Below are positions 49,601 to 61,600 of a stretch of DNA of 64,000 bases, piece by piece. Under the pieces are notes generated by a model, which had not been told where the DNA came from, did no database searches, and was given only the letters and a program-made list of their open reading frames with translations. Both the position numbers and the translations under genes were made by a program. Within the stretch, counting starts at the first letter, position 1, and each line of letters begins with the position of its first letter. This DNA is from Panagrolaimus kolymaensis (lineage: Eukaryota > Nematoda > Chromadorea > Rhabditida > Panagrolaimidae), in the NCBI GenBank assembly GCA_028622995.1, contig JAJQJQ010000038.1, forward strand, positions 1,612,001 through 1,676,000. The letters are read 5' to 3'.

Positions 49601-52600
49601 TGAAATCACCGTGAGTGCATTGCAACCCAATCTCAAACAAATTGCAAATTTATATAATGTTGAAAATGAAAAGCTTGCATTATTTACGAGAAAAGTTTTA
49701 AATCGAATTAATTGTTCATCTCAAAATGGTTGCACAAATAATATTTTGCTTCAACTTGAGCGTTTACCCAAAGAAGCTGAAGATATTTCCACTCCACAAT
49801 CTTCGTATACTTTATTCAAATTGGATGATCAAGGAATAAAGCGATTCTTTGCTCGACATTTAATTAAAAATATTGGAAATGCAGTGAAAGTTGGAAAATA
49901 TTCTAAACAAACGTAAGCTATTTTTTTTAGTTAAAAAAATTTATTCTAACTTTTAAACCCAACAAATTTTTTTAGCCCTATTGAAAGATTGCATTCCAAA
50001 CTTGCTGATGCTATAGATGGAGCATGCGGTGAAATTCGGGTTGTCGCTCATCCACTTAAAGCTGATAAAACTCAAAATATTATTATTGATTGCAATCATA
50101 TTTTTATTTCAATTGAATTTGATCCAACCACCACCACGGTTGGATGGACGACAGCTATCAAAGAAGTATTATTGCAACATGAAAAAATGTTTAATAAATT
50201 ACGAATCACTGAAGTTGAAGTTGTTTTTCATTCAAATGTAAGCCTTTTTTAAAAATTAAAAGAAATGAGAGTAAAAAATCAGTTTTTTTAAATTTATTTT
50301 TTATAATTTTAAATATTTTTTTTTAGGATTCTGGAATACTTGAAACTTTTTATGCAATTTATAATAATGAAACCGGTGTAATCCCTGAATATGGACTTTA
50401 TAAAATTATTGGCACAAACCTTTCTGCTGTTGGTGAAGGCTCATCTCGGCATGATGGTCGCTCCCTTCAAGCTCTCATTCAAGTTATTCCTCATTTTCAA
50501 GTACAAAAACGTCGAATTAGAGCTCATGAACTTGGTACAACTTATTGCTATGATTTGCCCACAGTATTTGGTCGCGCCATCCTTGATGTTTGGAAAGAAT
50601 TTAAAGAAATCAATCCAAAAAGCTATGAAAAAATTTATGATAAATATTTGAGTGTCAAACAGCAGCAAAGCCTCCTTCGACAAGATTCAAAAGCTTTTTG
50701 TCAATCTTATGAAATGATTTTGGATTCGGAAGAAGGCCCAATCAAAGTAATTCGAGATGAAAAAATTCTTCAAAACCGTGCAGAAACAGTTGGAAACGAT
50801 CGAGGAATGATTGCATGGGAAATGGATATTTGCACACCTGAATGCCCTCAAGGTCGTAAAGTTGTGGTCATAGCCAATGATATCACGCATCAAATGGGTT
50901 CATTTGCCATGAAGGAACATCGACTTTATTATTTTGCTTCTGAATATAGTCGTAAAAATAAAATGCCAAGGGTTTATATTTCTGCAAATTCTGGTGCAAG
51001 AATTGGATTAGCCGCAGATATTAAAAAGCAATTAAATGTTTGTTGGAATGATGCCACAAAGCCTGAAGATGGATTTGAAGCCCTTTGTTTGGATGATGCG
51101 GCAGCCAATGATAAAAATATTCTTTCCCAAATTGAATACACTAAACGCTCAGATGGCAAAACCATTATAAACGCAGTGATTGGAAAAGAAGATGATATAG
51201 GCGTGGAAAATTTAGTTGGGTCTGGATTAATTGCGGGTGAAACTTCTGCTGCATATCAAGAAGTTCCAACATATTGCTTGGTTACTGGTAGAGCTGTGGG
51301 TATTGGAGCATATGCTGCACGCCTTTCACATCGTATTGTACAAGTTGAACATTCACATATCATTCTTACTGGTGCACCTGCTTTAAACTCGTTACTTGGT
51401 CGTGAAATTTATACTTCTAATGGACAACTTGGTGGCACTCAAATTATGTATCACAATGGTGTAACTCATACTATTGCAATAAGTGATTTGGAAGGAATAA
51501 CTAAAATAGTTCGGTGGATGACTTATTTGCCAGCATCAAATGAAATTCCTCCAACCTTATTATGTGATGATGGAGAACGGGAAGTCACTACTACTCCCAC
51601 CAAAGGCCAATATGACCCTCGAAGCATTTTGGATCCCATCGAAGGTGGAGGTTTATTTGATAAAGGGTCATTTAACGAAATTATGGATGGTTGGGCTAAA
51701 ACTATTATTTCTGCAAGAGCTAAATTATGTGGACAACCCGTGGGTGTAGTGGCAATTGAACCTCGAACAATTTCATTCGATATCCCAGCTGATCCAGCTG
51801 CGGCTGATTCTCAAACCCGCACTGTCACTCAAGCTGGACAAGTATGGTATCCCGATTCGGCATATAAAACTGCTGAAGCCATAAATGATTTTAATCGCGA
51901 ACAACTTCCACTTATTTTCCTTGCAAATATTCGTGGATTTAGTGGCGGACAAAAAGATATGTTTGAAATGGTCCTTAAATTTGGTGCATGCATTGTTGAT
52001 GCTTTACAAGCTTACACTCAACCCGTAATTGTTTACATTCCTCCATATGGTGAACTTCGAGGTGGAGCATGGGCGGTTTTGGATACCAAAATTAATCCAA
52101 CTTGTATCACCATGTTAGCTGATAAAGAATCCCGCGGCGGTGTGCTTGAACCTGAAGGAATTGTGGAAATTAAATTCAAAGAAAAAGATTTACATGAACT
52201 CATGATGAAGCGAGATCAACCCCTTCAAAATCTTCAAGCTTCATTAAATTACGCTGCAGATAAAACTGAAGAGGATAATTTAAAGCTAAAAATTAAAAAG
52301 AGAAAAGAATTTTTAATGCCTGTTTATCGAACCATCGCAGCTAAATTCGCTGATCTTCATGATACCACTCCAAGAATGTTAGCTAAAGATGCCATTCACG
52401 TAAGTCTCTTACCCACCAAAAAAGCTCCAAACTAAAATAAATTTATTTTTTTAGGATCAATTAATTTGGCCAGAATCAAGAAATTACATTCACCGCTTGC
52501 TTCAAGTTCAATTAGCTAGACTTGAAATGGCTCGAGCTTACATCCAAGTTAAAGAATCTAATAAAGAAACCATAACCATTAAAGATCTTGAACAAGGTTG

Positions 52601-52972
52601 TAAATGGATTGATGAACATCTTCAAAAAAATAGAATTATTTATCGACAAGCAGCCCAAGAAAATGAAAGCAGTTCCCGTTATCATTATGATGGAAGTCGC
52701 CTTCATTTATATTCTGATAGCCCTCAATTCAAACGTGCCCTTGAAGCTATTGATGTTCAAAATTCCAGCTTGCTTTTATTATCGTAAGTTTTTATTTCAC
52801 CGAAAAAAGGCAAACAAAAATTAATAACTTAATTTTTGTTTTTAGAAAGTTCGATACTCTTTCTGAAGAAGCTCAAAAAACTCTTGCACTCACCCTTTTC
52901 CAATCAACAATTTTGCGGCAAGAATTCAAAAAATTATCCAAATCAAACAATCATCGATTTGCAAGAAAATAA
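43653..52972 (+). CDS. Acetyl-CoA carboxylase (multidomain, eukaryotic type)
   Basis: Carboxylates acetyl-CoA to malonyl-CoA, the committed step of fatty acid synthesis. Nine exons (43653-43792, 46463-46640, 46693-46831, 46901-47421, 47478-49912, 49976-50237, 50327-52399, 52455-52783, 52846-52972) give 2067 aa. The biotin carboxylase has ILVATNGIAAVKC, AVWAGWGHASENP, the ATP loop MIKASEGGGGKGIRK and LNPRLQVEHPCTEM. The biotinyl lysine lies in AEMESMKMV. After the central region, the carboxyltransferase has ISANSGARIGLA, LTGAPALNSLLGREIYTSNG and GFSGGQKDMFEMVLKFGA. Both half-reactions look intact. The ESMKM biotin site differs from the EVMKM usual in animals. Exon 1 joins in phase but lies 2.67 kb upstream and is less certain. 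C. elegans has POD-2 and a second ACC (T28F3.5); I cannot decide which this matches. Confidence 0.93.
43793..46462 (+). other. Large first intron of acetyl-CoA carboxylase
   Basis: 2670 nt, some 30-50 times longer than the other introns in this gene. It is T-rich with several GTCGTC triplet runs near 45120 and 45790. A short open stretch on the minus strand at 44128-44331 lacks support. It may hold enhancers or a second promoter with an alternative start in exon 2. Confidence 0.55.
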
Positions 52973-53807
52973 ACAAAAATCATGTTTTAAATATTTTTAA
53001 TAGTTTTATTATTGCCTTTTTTTAATAAGAGTTTATATATTTTAAATTTAAATCTTTTCTTTATTACCGGGTTAAAAAAAAGAAATATAGTTTATATTTT
53101 TCCAACAAAAGATAGTGCCATATATTTTTATTGTTTTGTATTGTAAAAATAAAAATAAAATTTTATTTATTTTTTTCATATGTTTGTTTTGAAAACATAT
53201 CAGTGTCATTTTGCAGTATTTATCTTGAGTAAATTAATTAAGGGAATCTTTGAATAATATGAAGGAAGAAAATGGAAATTACTTTAAAAATCAAAAACTT
53301 TGATTAGTGTAATTTTGTAGTTTTTTTTCTCTTCAAAATCATAATTTTTTTTTGTTAATTTGGAGGTATCTTTTTTTAATGTTTCAAAGAAAAAGCTGAA
53401 TGCAAATTTAATGAAAAAGTTTTGAAGAGTAAAAATGACTTTCATTTTCTTTTACTCGACAATTTTTTGAAAGAAAAATTCAAATCAGCAACAAAAAAGG
53501 AAAGAGAGATAACGTTTTCAAGCAAACATTTTGTACAAAGGTTGCTGGTATTCTTCTACATTAGTGAAAGCAACAGCAACAACAACAAAAAAGTTGGCAA
53601 TAAATTCTTGCAACGCAAATGGCGACGTGTCTCTTACCGTACGGAAAAAAGATGGAGGGATGCGCTTTTTGCTTTCGCTTTTGCATGGCCATGAATGAAT
53701 GCAACGTGGTGGTTAGTTACTTGACTCGATCGCTTGTTTCCGTTTTTTAACTTGTTGATATATATCTTTTTAACGGTATAAAATAATTTTTCTTATTTTG
53801 CAGAAAT
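52973..53807. other. Intergenic spacer
   Basis: Contains the 3' flank of acetyl-CoA carboxylase (AATAAA-type words near 53150) and the promoter side of ribophorin I. No gene is seen. Confidence 0.5.
53801..53803 (+). promoter_or_regulatory. Candidate trans-splice acceptor for ribophorin I
   Basis: TCTTATTTTGCAG ends four bases before the ATG at 53808. Confidence 0.5.
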
Positions 53808-55447
53808 ATGAAATTGTGCTTACTTTTCGTGGCACTCTTTTGTGCATTTTATTATGGCAAAACTGAAACAGCAGCCGATCTCTCTTTGGTAGTTACTCGT
53901 AACATTGATGTTAGCTCTCAACTTGCTAAATATATTTTGACTATTGAAGCCAAAAATAATGGAGCTGATACTTCTTCCTTTAATCATCCCATGTCTAAAG
54001 AAGAAGAAAAACAATTGTCTTACATTATTGCAACAGAAAGCAAAAATAAACTTCAAGTTTCTCAAACTTCCTCTGGAAAGCCTGGATTTGTTAATTATAA
54101 AATTGACTTCAGCTCTCCATTAAAGAAAGGAGCTTCATTGAAATTTAACATTGAATATGTTTTAACTGAATCCCTTAAAGCTTATCCAGCTGAAATTACC
54201 CAAGCTGAAAATCAGTGAGTTTCAAATATATACATATTTTTTGCAATTTTTTATATATTTTTCTTCTTTTAGATTTATGCTTTGGGAAGGCTCTTCCAAT
54301 TATGTTAGCTCTTATAAAATTGAAACCGATTCAACCAATGTTAAAGTTGGAAGTGGAAAAGTTATTGCCCATACTGGTAAACAATCAGGCGATAAAATTC
54401 AATTTGGTCCAACTAAAGATTTTGCACCTTTCACTTCAGTAAATATTTATTTATATTTTTACTTTTAAGCTTCTCTCTATTTTTGCCATTTTAGAACCAA
54501 GTTTCAATCCATTATGAAAATAATGCTCCATTTGTTGTTATCACAAATTTAAATAGAATTATTGAAGTTTCACATTGGGGAAATATTGCTATTGAAGACC
54601 ATGTTGAAGTTGTTCACAAAGGTGCCCAATTAAAAGTATGTTATTGTTTCCCTCTAAAATTTTCATATATTTTTTTTTAGGGAGCCTTTTCACGTCTTGA
54701 TTTCCAAGTCGATCGTCGAACAAAATCACCCATTGTTAAAGCTTTTAAAGCCACTTTGCCTGCATCAGCTCAAGATATTTATTATCGAGATCAAATTGGA
54801 AATATTTCAACTTCTCTCGTTCGTGGATATGATAATCGCGTAGAAGTTGAAATGCGTCCACGTTTCCCTCTTCTTGGAGGATGGAGAACCAATTACATTC
54901 TTGGATACAATGTTCCTTCAAAAGAATTCCTTTATGCATCTGGTTCTAATTATGCTCTTAAAGTTCCACTCGTCCATCCACTTTTCGATGGAATGATTAT
55001 TGAAAAAGCTCAAGTTAAAATTATCCTTCCCGAAACTTCTCAGTAAGAATATCTTCCAATGTTTTAGTTAAAATAAGCAAAAATAATATTTTTTAGTAAT
55101 ATTAAAATTGTAAAACCTTATGCAGTTACTCAACTTCCTGATACTCTTCATTTTACTTATTTGGATACCGTTGGACGACCCGTGATTACATTTGAAAAAG
55201 AAAATTTGGTTGAATATCATAGTCAACAATTTACGGTAAGAAAAAAATTTATTTCAGTATTTGCAACAAATTTTATTTAATTTTTTTATAGATCTATTAT
55301 GAATTCAGCCAAATGAGCATCCTTCGTGAACCCATCATTGCTATTTTAGCTTTATTGCTTGTTTTCTGCGCTTGTATCATTTTTAATCGTTTTGATTTCT
55401 CCATTGCTCATCGAGAAACTGCTCTCACTCATGCCAAAACAGATTAA
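53808..55447 (+). CDS. RPN1: Ribophorin I, oligosaccharyltransferase subunit 1
   Basis: A subunit of the ER oligosaccharyltransferase that N-glycosylates nascent proteins. Six exons (53808-54214, 54273-54438, 54495-54635, 54681-55042, 55097-55235, 55292-55447) give 456 aa. There is a signal peptide ([16 protein letters not shown]) and a lumenal region with [50 protein letters not shown] and [20 protein letters not shown], all family hallmarks. One TM ([17 protein letters not shown]) sits near the end. After the TM only about 20 residues remain, whereas vertebrate ribophorin I has a cytosolic domain of about 150 residues; yeast Ost1 also lacks it. No extra downstream exon was found. The ATG follows a strong acceptor. 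Confidence 0.95.
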
Positions 55448-56243
55448 AAAAATTTGATGATCGTCAAAAGTCCTTCCTCCAGGGTTTTTTTAAATTAATA
55501 ATTTTGTTTGTTGTTGTTTTGAAATTATTGCCCCTAATAAGTTACTAGCCGTTATTTTTTCGTTTTGTTTTTTTTAATAATTATTTATATCGCATTTTTC
55601 ATGTGCGGTTTTATTATTTTTGTTGGTATTAATAATTTATTGCCTCCTCTTCTTTTTAAATTATTTTCTTTCTTTTTATTTATTAAATAATTGTTTTTTA
55701 TTATTTTAGTTATTTTAAAAAAGAAAAAAATAAAGTTAATCGGGTTTACTTTCAAACTTGCAAAAGAAAAAGATTAGAAAAATATTTTAAGTCAAAAAAG
55801 AAATGAAAGTTAGCAATGTTGAAAAAAAGTTTATGGAAATTTTATATCCGAAAGTTGCGTGTGATTACACAGAAGACATTTTTAATTAATTTCAGTAGCA
55901 AAAAGCCTTGGGGATTACTTGATCAATTTTCTAATAAAACCTCAAAGGTGAAATTGAATTTACCAAATAATAATGGCATAATGCAACCGCAACTCTTTTC
56001 TTTATTTTTCTTGCGCATTTTTATTTTGCTTGGCTCCTTTTTCGATCCTTTTTTTTCTATATATTTTTAGCTGACTTTGTTTATTGATTGATTTTATTTT
56101 GTTATCCGTGATTTTTATTTATTGCTGGTAGCCTTCATATTTTTTTTTTTCAAAATTATACTGGTGTTTTACTTATTTATATCAATTTGAGATTCTTTAA
56201 TTGCTGCTACATTTTCTTCTTGTTATATATTATATATCAAAAA
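55448..56243. other. Intergenic spacer
   Basis: AT-rich 3' flank of ribophorin I and 5' flank of cyclin T. A short open stretch near 55816-56070 has no coding character. Confidence 0.5.
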
Positions 56244-58391
56244 ATGCAAAACCCAAATTTTCCAAGAATTGGATTTCGCCCAAATATGTATTCCCGTGGC
56301 GGTCGACATTCCATGATTCCACCTCCAAGACCCGCCGTTCCTACTTCAATAAATCGAATGTTAAAGCCAGGATTTGAGCCTCAATCATCAACATCTTATA
56401 ATCGAATTCCTGCAAAACCTACTCCACCTGAAAAATCATCTGTACCAGAAAAAATATTTGAACCATATCCAATTTTAACTAATTTTATGTTTACGGATGA
56501 AGAACTTACAAATACTCCAAGTCATCGAATACATAATATTTCATTTGATGATGAAATTACTTTACGCCGAGTTGGAACATTTTCTATTAGAGAACTTGCA
56601 AGGAGGCTTAATGCTCCATATGAAGATAAAAGATACAAAATGTAATCATTTACTTAATTTTTTCTACTTGAAATTAACTTTATTTTTGTTTGTTTAGATC
56701 CGCCCGAGCTATTTGCGTTGCAATGATATATTTTCATCGATTTTATATGTATCATTCATTAACAACTTTTGATCCAACTCAACTTGGAACCGCTTGTTTA
56801 TTCCTTGCTGCTAAATGTGAAGAATGCCCAAGAAAATTATCGCATTTTAGTAAACAACTTTATTCCATAATGCATCCAGATCAAGAAATCCTTGAAGATT
56901 TTGAACTTGATCCTATGAATGATTTAATTACAACCATGGAGACATCGGTTTTAAGAACCCTTGGATTTGAGCTCAAAATTGATTTGCCTCATGTGGATGT
57001 GATTCAAGCTGGCTTCCCAACTCCCGGAGATCGACTTCGAAAAGTTGCATATACTTTTGCTACAGATATGTAAGTTAAAATTTCCCATTCAATCTTTATT
57101 TTTATTCTTTTATTTTTAGTTTGGTGTTTACGACCCTTTGCATTCAACATGAATCAAAAACCCTTGCAGCTGCATGTTTTTTTGTTGCTGCAGCATTTTT
57201 GGACGTTGATGTAAATAAATTTACACATGCAGAATTAGATTTTATTTAAATTTTTAGATGCAAAATGATTTTGGTGATATATGGTATACAAAAATTGATG
57301 AAAATCTTACTGAAGCTACTTTAGTCAGTGAGTCGCTTTTCTTAGCTTGGAAAAAAGTAATAAGGAACTTTTTTTTAGAAGTTGTTAAAGCTTTTACGGA
57401 TGCTATGCAAGAAGTTAAGCCGCTTATTAGAGCTGAACGTGTTCCAAGACCTGATGCACCTAAACCTGAGCCACATAAAGTTCAACCTAGCGAACATCGT
57501 TCACAACATACCCCAACTCAACATTCTTCAAATCGAGAACATCCACACTCGTCTGAACATCGATCTCATCAAAAATTAGTTGATTCACAAAAACGAGAGC
57601 ATTCTGGAGCGCAAGATGCTCGAAAATCTCATGACCCTTCTCGCAAGCATATAACTCCCTCGCAACCATTAAATGATCGATCTCGTCATGGAAGTGAACA
57701 AAAAATACATCCAAAAAATGAAATTGAAGCTCCTTTGTTGCTTCCTCCACCTTTGCCACCGCCGAATTCAGAATTTCGTAAACGCAAGACCCCATTAATG
57801 GATGAAGTAAAAACTTTTTTAGTTCAAACTTTATTTTTTATAAAATTTGTATTTCAGATTCCTCAAAAACGCCCTTCTGATCCTTCGCATTTTCCAACTT
57901 TTACAAAGCATTCTCATCGACCTGGAGGACAAGGATCAATGGATTTTACAATTCCACCACCTCAAATGCTTCCACCTCCACAAGATCGAAGGCAATCCAT
58001 GCCAGTTCGAGGAGATCCATCGAGTTATAAAAGCTCACAACCAAGTTCATCAAATTCACATCATAATCAATCTGGTCCCTATGATCAGCGAAGGCGCGAT
58101 GAAGCTCGACTTTCCATGCCTCATCCAAGACATAATAATCATGGTGTATTTCCTCGTCCTCCAAATAATTACAATCCACCAAATGCGTTGGCTTCAAATT
58201 ATCAACAACCACAGCAACCAAGCCACCAACATTCTCATCAACAAAAAGATGAACGAAAGCGTGAAATGATGCAAAAATTTGTTCCCGCTGCTCAAAGTTC
58301 AGCTTCAAACCCACATAATTCTTATCCTTCTCGACGCCCACCATTTCAGCCACCCACGGCTGCAGAACTTGAAGAAGGTGAAATCGAATAA
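56244..58391 (+). CDS. Cyclin T, P-TEFb regulatory subunit
   Basis: Partners CDK9 to phosphorylate the RNA polymerase II C-terminal domain and release paused transcription. Exons 56244-56641, 56698-57069, 57120-57210, 57258-57327, 57379-57806 and 57858-58391 give 630 aa. After about 80 Pro-rich residues the cyclin box starts at FMFTDEELTNTPS and includes MIYFHRFYMYHSLTTF, GTACLFLAAKCEECPRKL and TSVLRTLGFELKIDLPHVDV. A second cyclin fold follows (TLCIQHESKTLAAACFFVAA). The C-terminal 290 residues are low-complexity with a His/Ser/Gln-rich stretch, as in metazoan cyclin T1/T2, where it supports condensate formation. The protein ends AELEEGEIE. C. elegans counterparts are cit-1.1 and cit-1.2. 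A cyclin K assignment is less likely because of the His-rich region. Confidence 0.9.
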
Positions 58392-58692
58392 AATAATGTT
58401 ATTTCTTTTCCTTTCTTTTTCTTCTTTGTTTAGTTAGTTGTCATTGGAAACTTTTTTAAATTTCCAATAAAAAAATAGTAGATAAAATATAAAAAAATTT
58501 GTATAATAAATGATAAAAAATAAAATAAAAATTATTATGACTCTCATCAATGCTGCCATGGGCAAAGGAAAGGCAATAAAAAATCATACATTCATCGTCT
58601 TGGAAATCATGAAGAAAATAAAAAAACCTTTGTAATTCTGAATTTAAAATTTTTAAAGATAATTTCATTGTTTCGTTTTTTGCTGCTGAAGG
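58392..58692. other. Intergenic spacer
   Basis: 301 AT-rich bases between cyclin T and the PKD2-like gene (both plus). No strong acceptor directly precedes the next ATG. Nothing else is seen. Confidence 0.45.
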
Positions 58693-61600
58693 ATGGTTGT
58701 CGTCGTCGCAAATAGCGATGATGACGCTAAACTTAAAAAAAGTGGCGATGGCACCAAGCTTCAAGGAGGTTATGACGATCCTCAAGTTGATTTGCCTCCT
58801 CCTATTACTGATACTAGCTCATTAGCTGGAGGATTTGAAGGATCGGATGTAAGATAGAATGCAGCTTTCAGATTTTAATTTTTCGATTTTAGCTTTTTGG
58901 TGCCACTTATAACAACGATAAAAATTCACCTATCAAAAAGAAGGAGAAAAATGCCAAAAATCAAGAAAATAGCGATGGCATTAGAAAACTCGAGGGCGGC
59001 TTTGATGATGATGGAGTTCATTTGCCTCCAGCTATTAGCGATACCAACTCTAAAATAGGTGGTTTTGAAGGATCTGATGTAAGTTTAAATTAAACTTAAA
59101 TACCTATTTTTTAAATTGATTTTTTTAGCTTTTTGAGGCAAATTATGGCAAAAATAATTCTGATCCTCTAAATGATAAAAATAATGATGGTTTACGCCAA
59201 CGAAATCTTCCATATGATAAAGAAAACAAACCATTAATGTTTGCACCTAAAAAGAAATTATGTAAGTAAAAAAAATATGAAAAATTAATAAAAACAAAGT
59301 TTAAAAAAATTCATAAATTTTTATAGGTCCCGTAAATTACAATCCCACCTATGACGAAAAGGACAATGCTCGGGCATTTCAAACTCTTACCGAATTTATG
59401 GTATACATTCTTTTTTTATTTATTATGACCGTTACCGTATTTTCTTATACTTCGCCAAAATTGTTTGGTCAAAGCAATGCAATGATAAATATTTTTGTTA
59501 ATAATGGAACGGATACTTTACCAGCATATAGCAGTTTGACTTCATATGATCAAATTTGGCCATGGATTGAAAATAACTTTTTGGATGGATTTTATTTAAA
59601 TTATGATCTACTTGATAATGATACCATTGCCCCACACAACAAAATTCTTGGAAAACCACGATTACGAATTTTAAAAGTACAAATCAGGGCTGTGCATTTG
59701 CCTGCTTGAGTCTGTCTTGTCTGAAATAATCGCGCTAGAAGCAATCTCAGACTCAGCTTGTCTGAAATTTTTCAGACAAAGACAGTCTGAGACTCTGCTT
59801 GTCTGAGATTGCTTAGTTGTCTGAAAACAATTAATTTTAAATAGAGGTTTAACGAAGAGTTTATGGATATTTTATTGTTACCATCTTTTTCTTCATATCC
59901 TTATTAATCATTTTGGCAAGAAAATAAAAAAAAATAAAGCAATTTTATAGATAGATAAAAGTTTCAGACAAGGTGATAAAATTTCAGACTCGTCGAGTCT
60001 GAGACTATTCCTAGCGCGACTGTTTCAGACAAGACATGTCGAGTCTGAAAAATAAAAATGCTTGCTTGCTTCAAGCAAGCAAAGGTTGTCTTGTCAAAAG
60101 CACAGCCCTGGTACAAATACGGTTGGTCTCTTGACAGCAAAAATATTGAGCTTTTAGGTAACCAATGAATCGTGTGACCTTATTTATATTTTGGCAGCAA
60201 AATCGAAAACATGTTTCGGAAGATATAGTGAAGGAAATTTAAATAAAACTTCTTTTGGACCTGCTAATTCTCCTGCGTAAGTTATAAAAAAAAACATTTC
60301 TTTATTTTTTTGTGAATTCTTTTAGTCCAAAAATTTTTCCTATTTTGAAATAATAATTTTTTTGCTTTTTGCAGATTTATTTACAATGAAGCAAGCGAAT
60401 TAAAAGCTGGTGGATATCACGCAGAAACAGCAAATTTAGGTGGTGGCGGATATGTTCAAGATCTTCCATTTCGTGATCGAGCAGAAGCATATAAAATCAT
60501 TCAAAATTTAAAAAATAATGGTTGGGTGGATCGAACAACTCGGGCTATTTTTGTTGATTTTGCTGTTTTTAATTCAGCTTTAAATTTGCATACCTTCGTA
60601 AAATTAATATTGGAAGTTTTACCTTGCGGAGCTGTGATGCCTCAATATTATATTGACACCATAAAAATATTTCGGTATAAATATTCTTTTGATTTATTTA
60701 TTTGCTGTCTTGAAGGAATATTTTGTGGATTCGTTATGTTTTATATAATTAAATGTGTTAAAATGATTTATCAACAACGATGGAATTATTTTCGTGGATG
60801 GCATTTTTTGGATTTGGCTGTAATTGTGGTAAGTTAAAATTTTGGTAGAAACAACTTAAGCTTTTTTGTATAAATTTTTTTAGTGTTCCATTGCTGCAAT
60901 ATCTTTAACAATTAGACTCATCATAATTGCAAATAACCAAAAAACCATTCTTTCAATTGGCGATAAAACAAAATATATTGAAATGTATGAAATTACGACT
61001 GCTGCATGGATAGCCCAAAATGCTACAGCATTTTTATGTTTTGCTGCCTGGTTTAGAAATTTTAAATATTTATTTCTTCATCGAAGCTCTGGAGCTTTGC
61101 TAATTACTATGGCTCGAGCATCTAAAGAAATTACAGCATATGGAATTATGTTTGTAACATTTTTCCTTTCATACGCCCAACTTGGATATTTAGCTTTTGG
61201 AACTCAAGTTTATGATTTTTCTTCTTTTACTTATTCTATTGCGGCGCTTGTTAGAATGCTTATGGGTGATATGGATTATTATGCTTTAGAACGAGCAAGC
61301 CGAATTATGGGTCCTATTTATTTTTGTACCTTTGTTTTTCTCGTTACTTACATTCTTTTGGTAAAATTACTTTTTTTAAATAAGGTAAATCAGAAAAGTC
61401 CATAAACTTATTTTAGAACATGTTTTTGGCAATTATCAATAACGCAACTTTCATAACAAAAGATGATATCTCTCGACGCAAAAAAGATTATTTAGTAGCG
61501 GATTACCTTGAAAATGTACATAATTAAAAAATTTAAAAATAAAAAAATAATTGCCCCTTTTTAGCAATTTTGTAAAATGGTTCACAAACTTCGAATTCAT

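Larger units (their letters stand above)
59677..60118 (+). mobile_element. hAT-like non-autonomous DNA transposon (MITE) with target site duplication
   Basis: The element itself spans 59685-60110 (426 bp). It begins CAGGGCTGTGC and ends with the exact inverse GCACAGCCCTG (11-bp perfect terminal inverted repeats; 15 of 16 bases match if extended). It is flanked on both sides by the same 8 bases GTACAAAT (59677-59684 and 60111-60118); an 8-bp duplication is characteristic of the hAT superfamily. Subterminal regions are packed with TTGTCTGA and its inverse. A block of about 40 bases including CGCGCTAG recurs inverted near both ends. There is no transposase, so it needs one in trans. It lies inside an intron of the PKD2-like gene and leaves the coding frame intact. 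Confidence 0.9.

Noticed and set aside
53422..53694. A plus-strand open stretch of 90 codons before ribophorin I
   Set aside because: Lys/Phe-biased translation with no signal or domain. The real ribophorin start lies after a clear acceptor at 53803.
59685..60110. Reading the transposon as part of a PKD2-like exon
   Set aside because: The frame hits a stop soon after entering it (GCCTGCTTGA), and the polycystin loop continues cleanly at 60158 after an intron.
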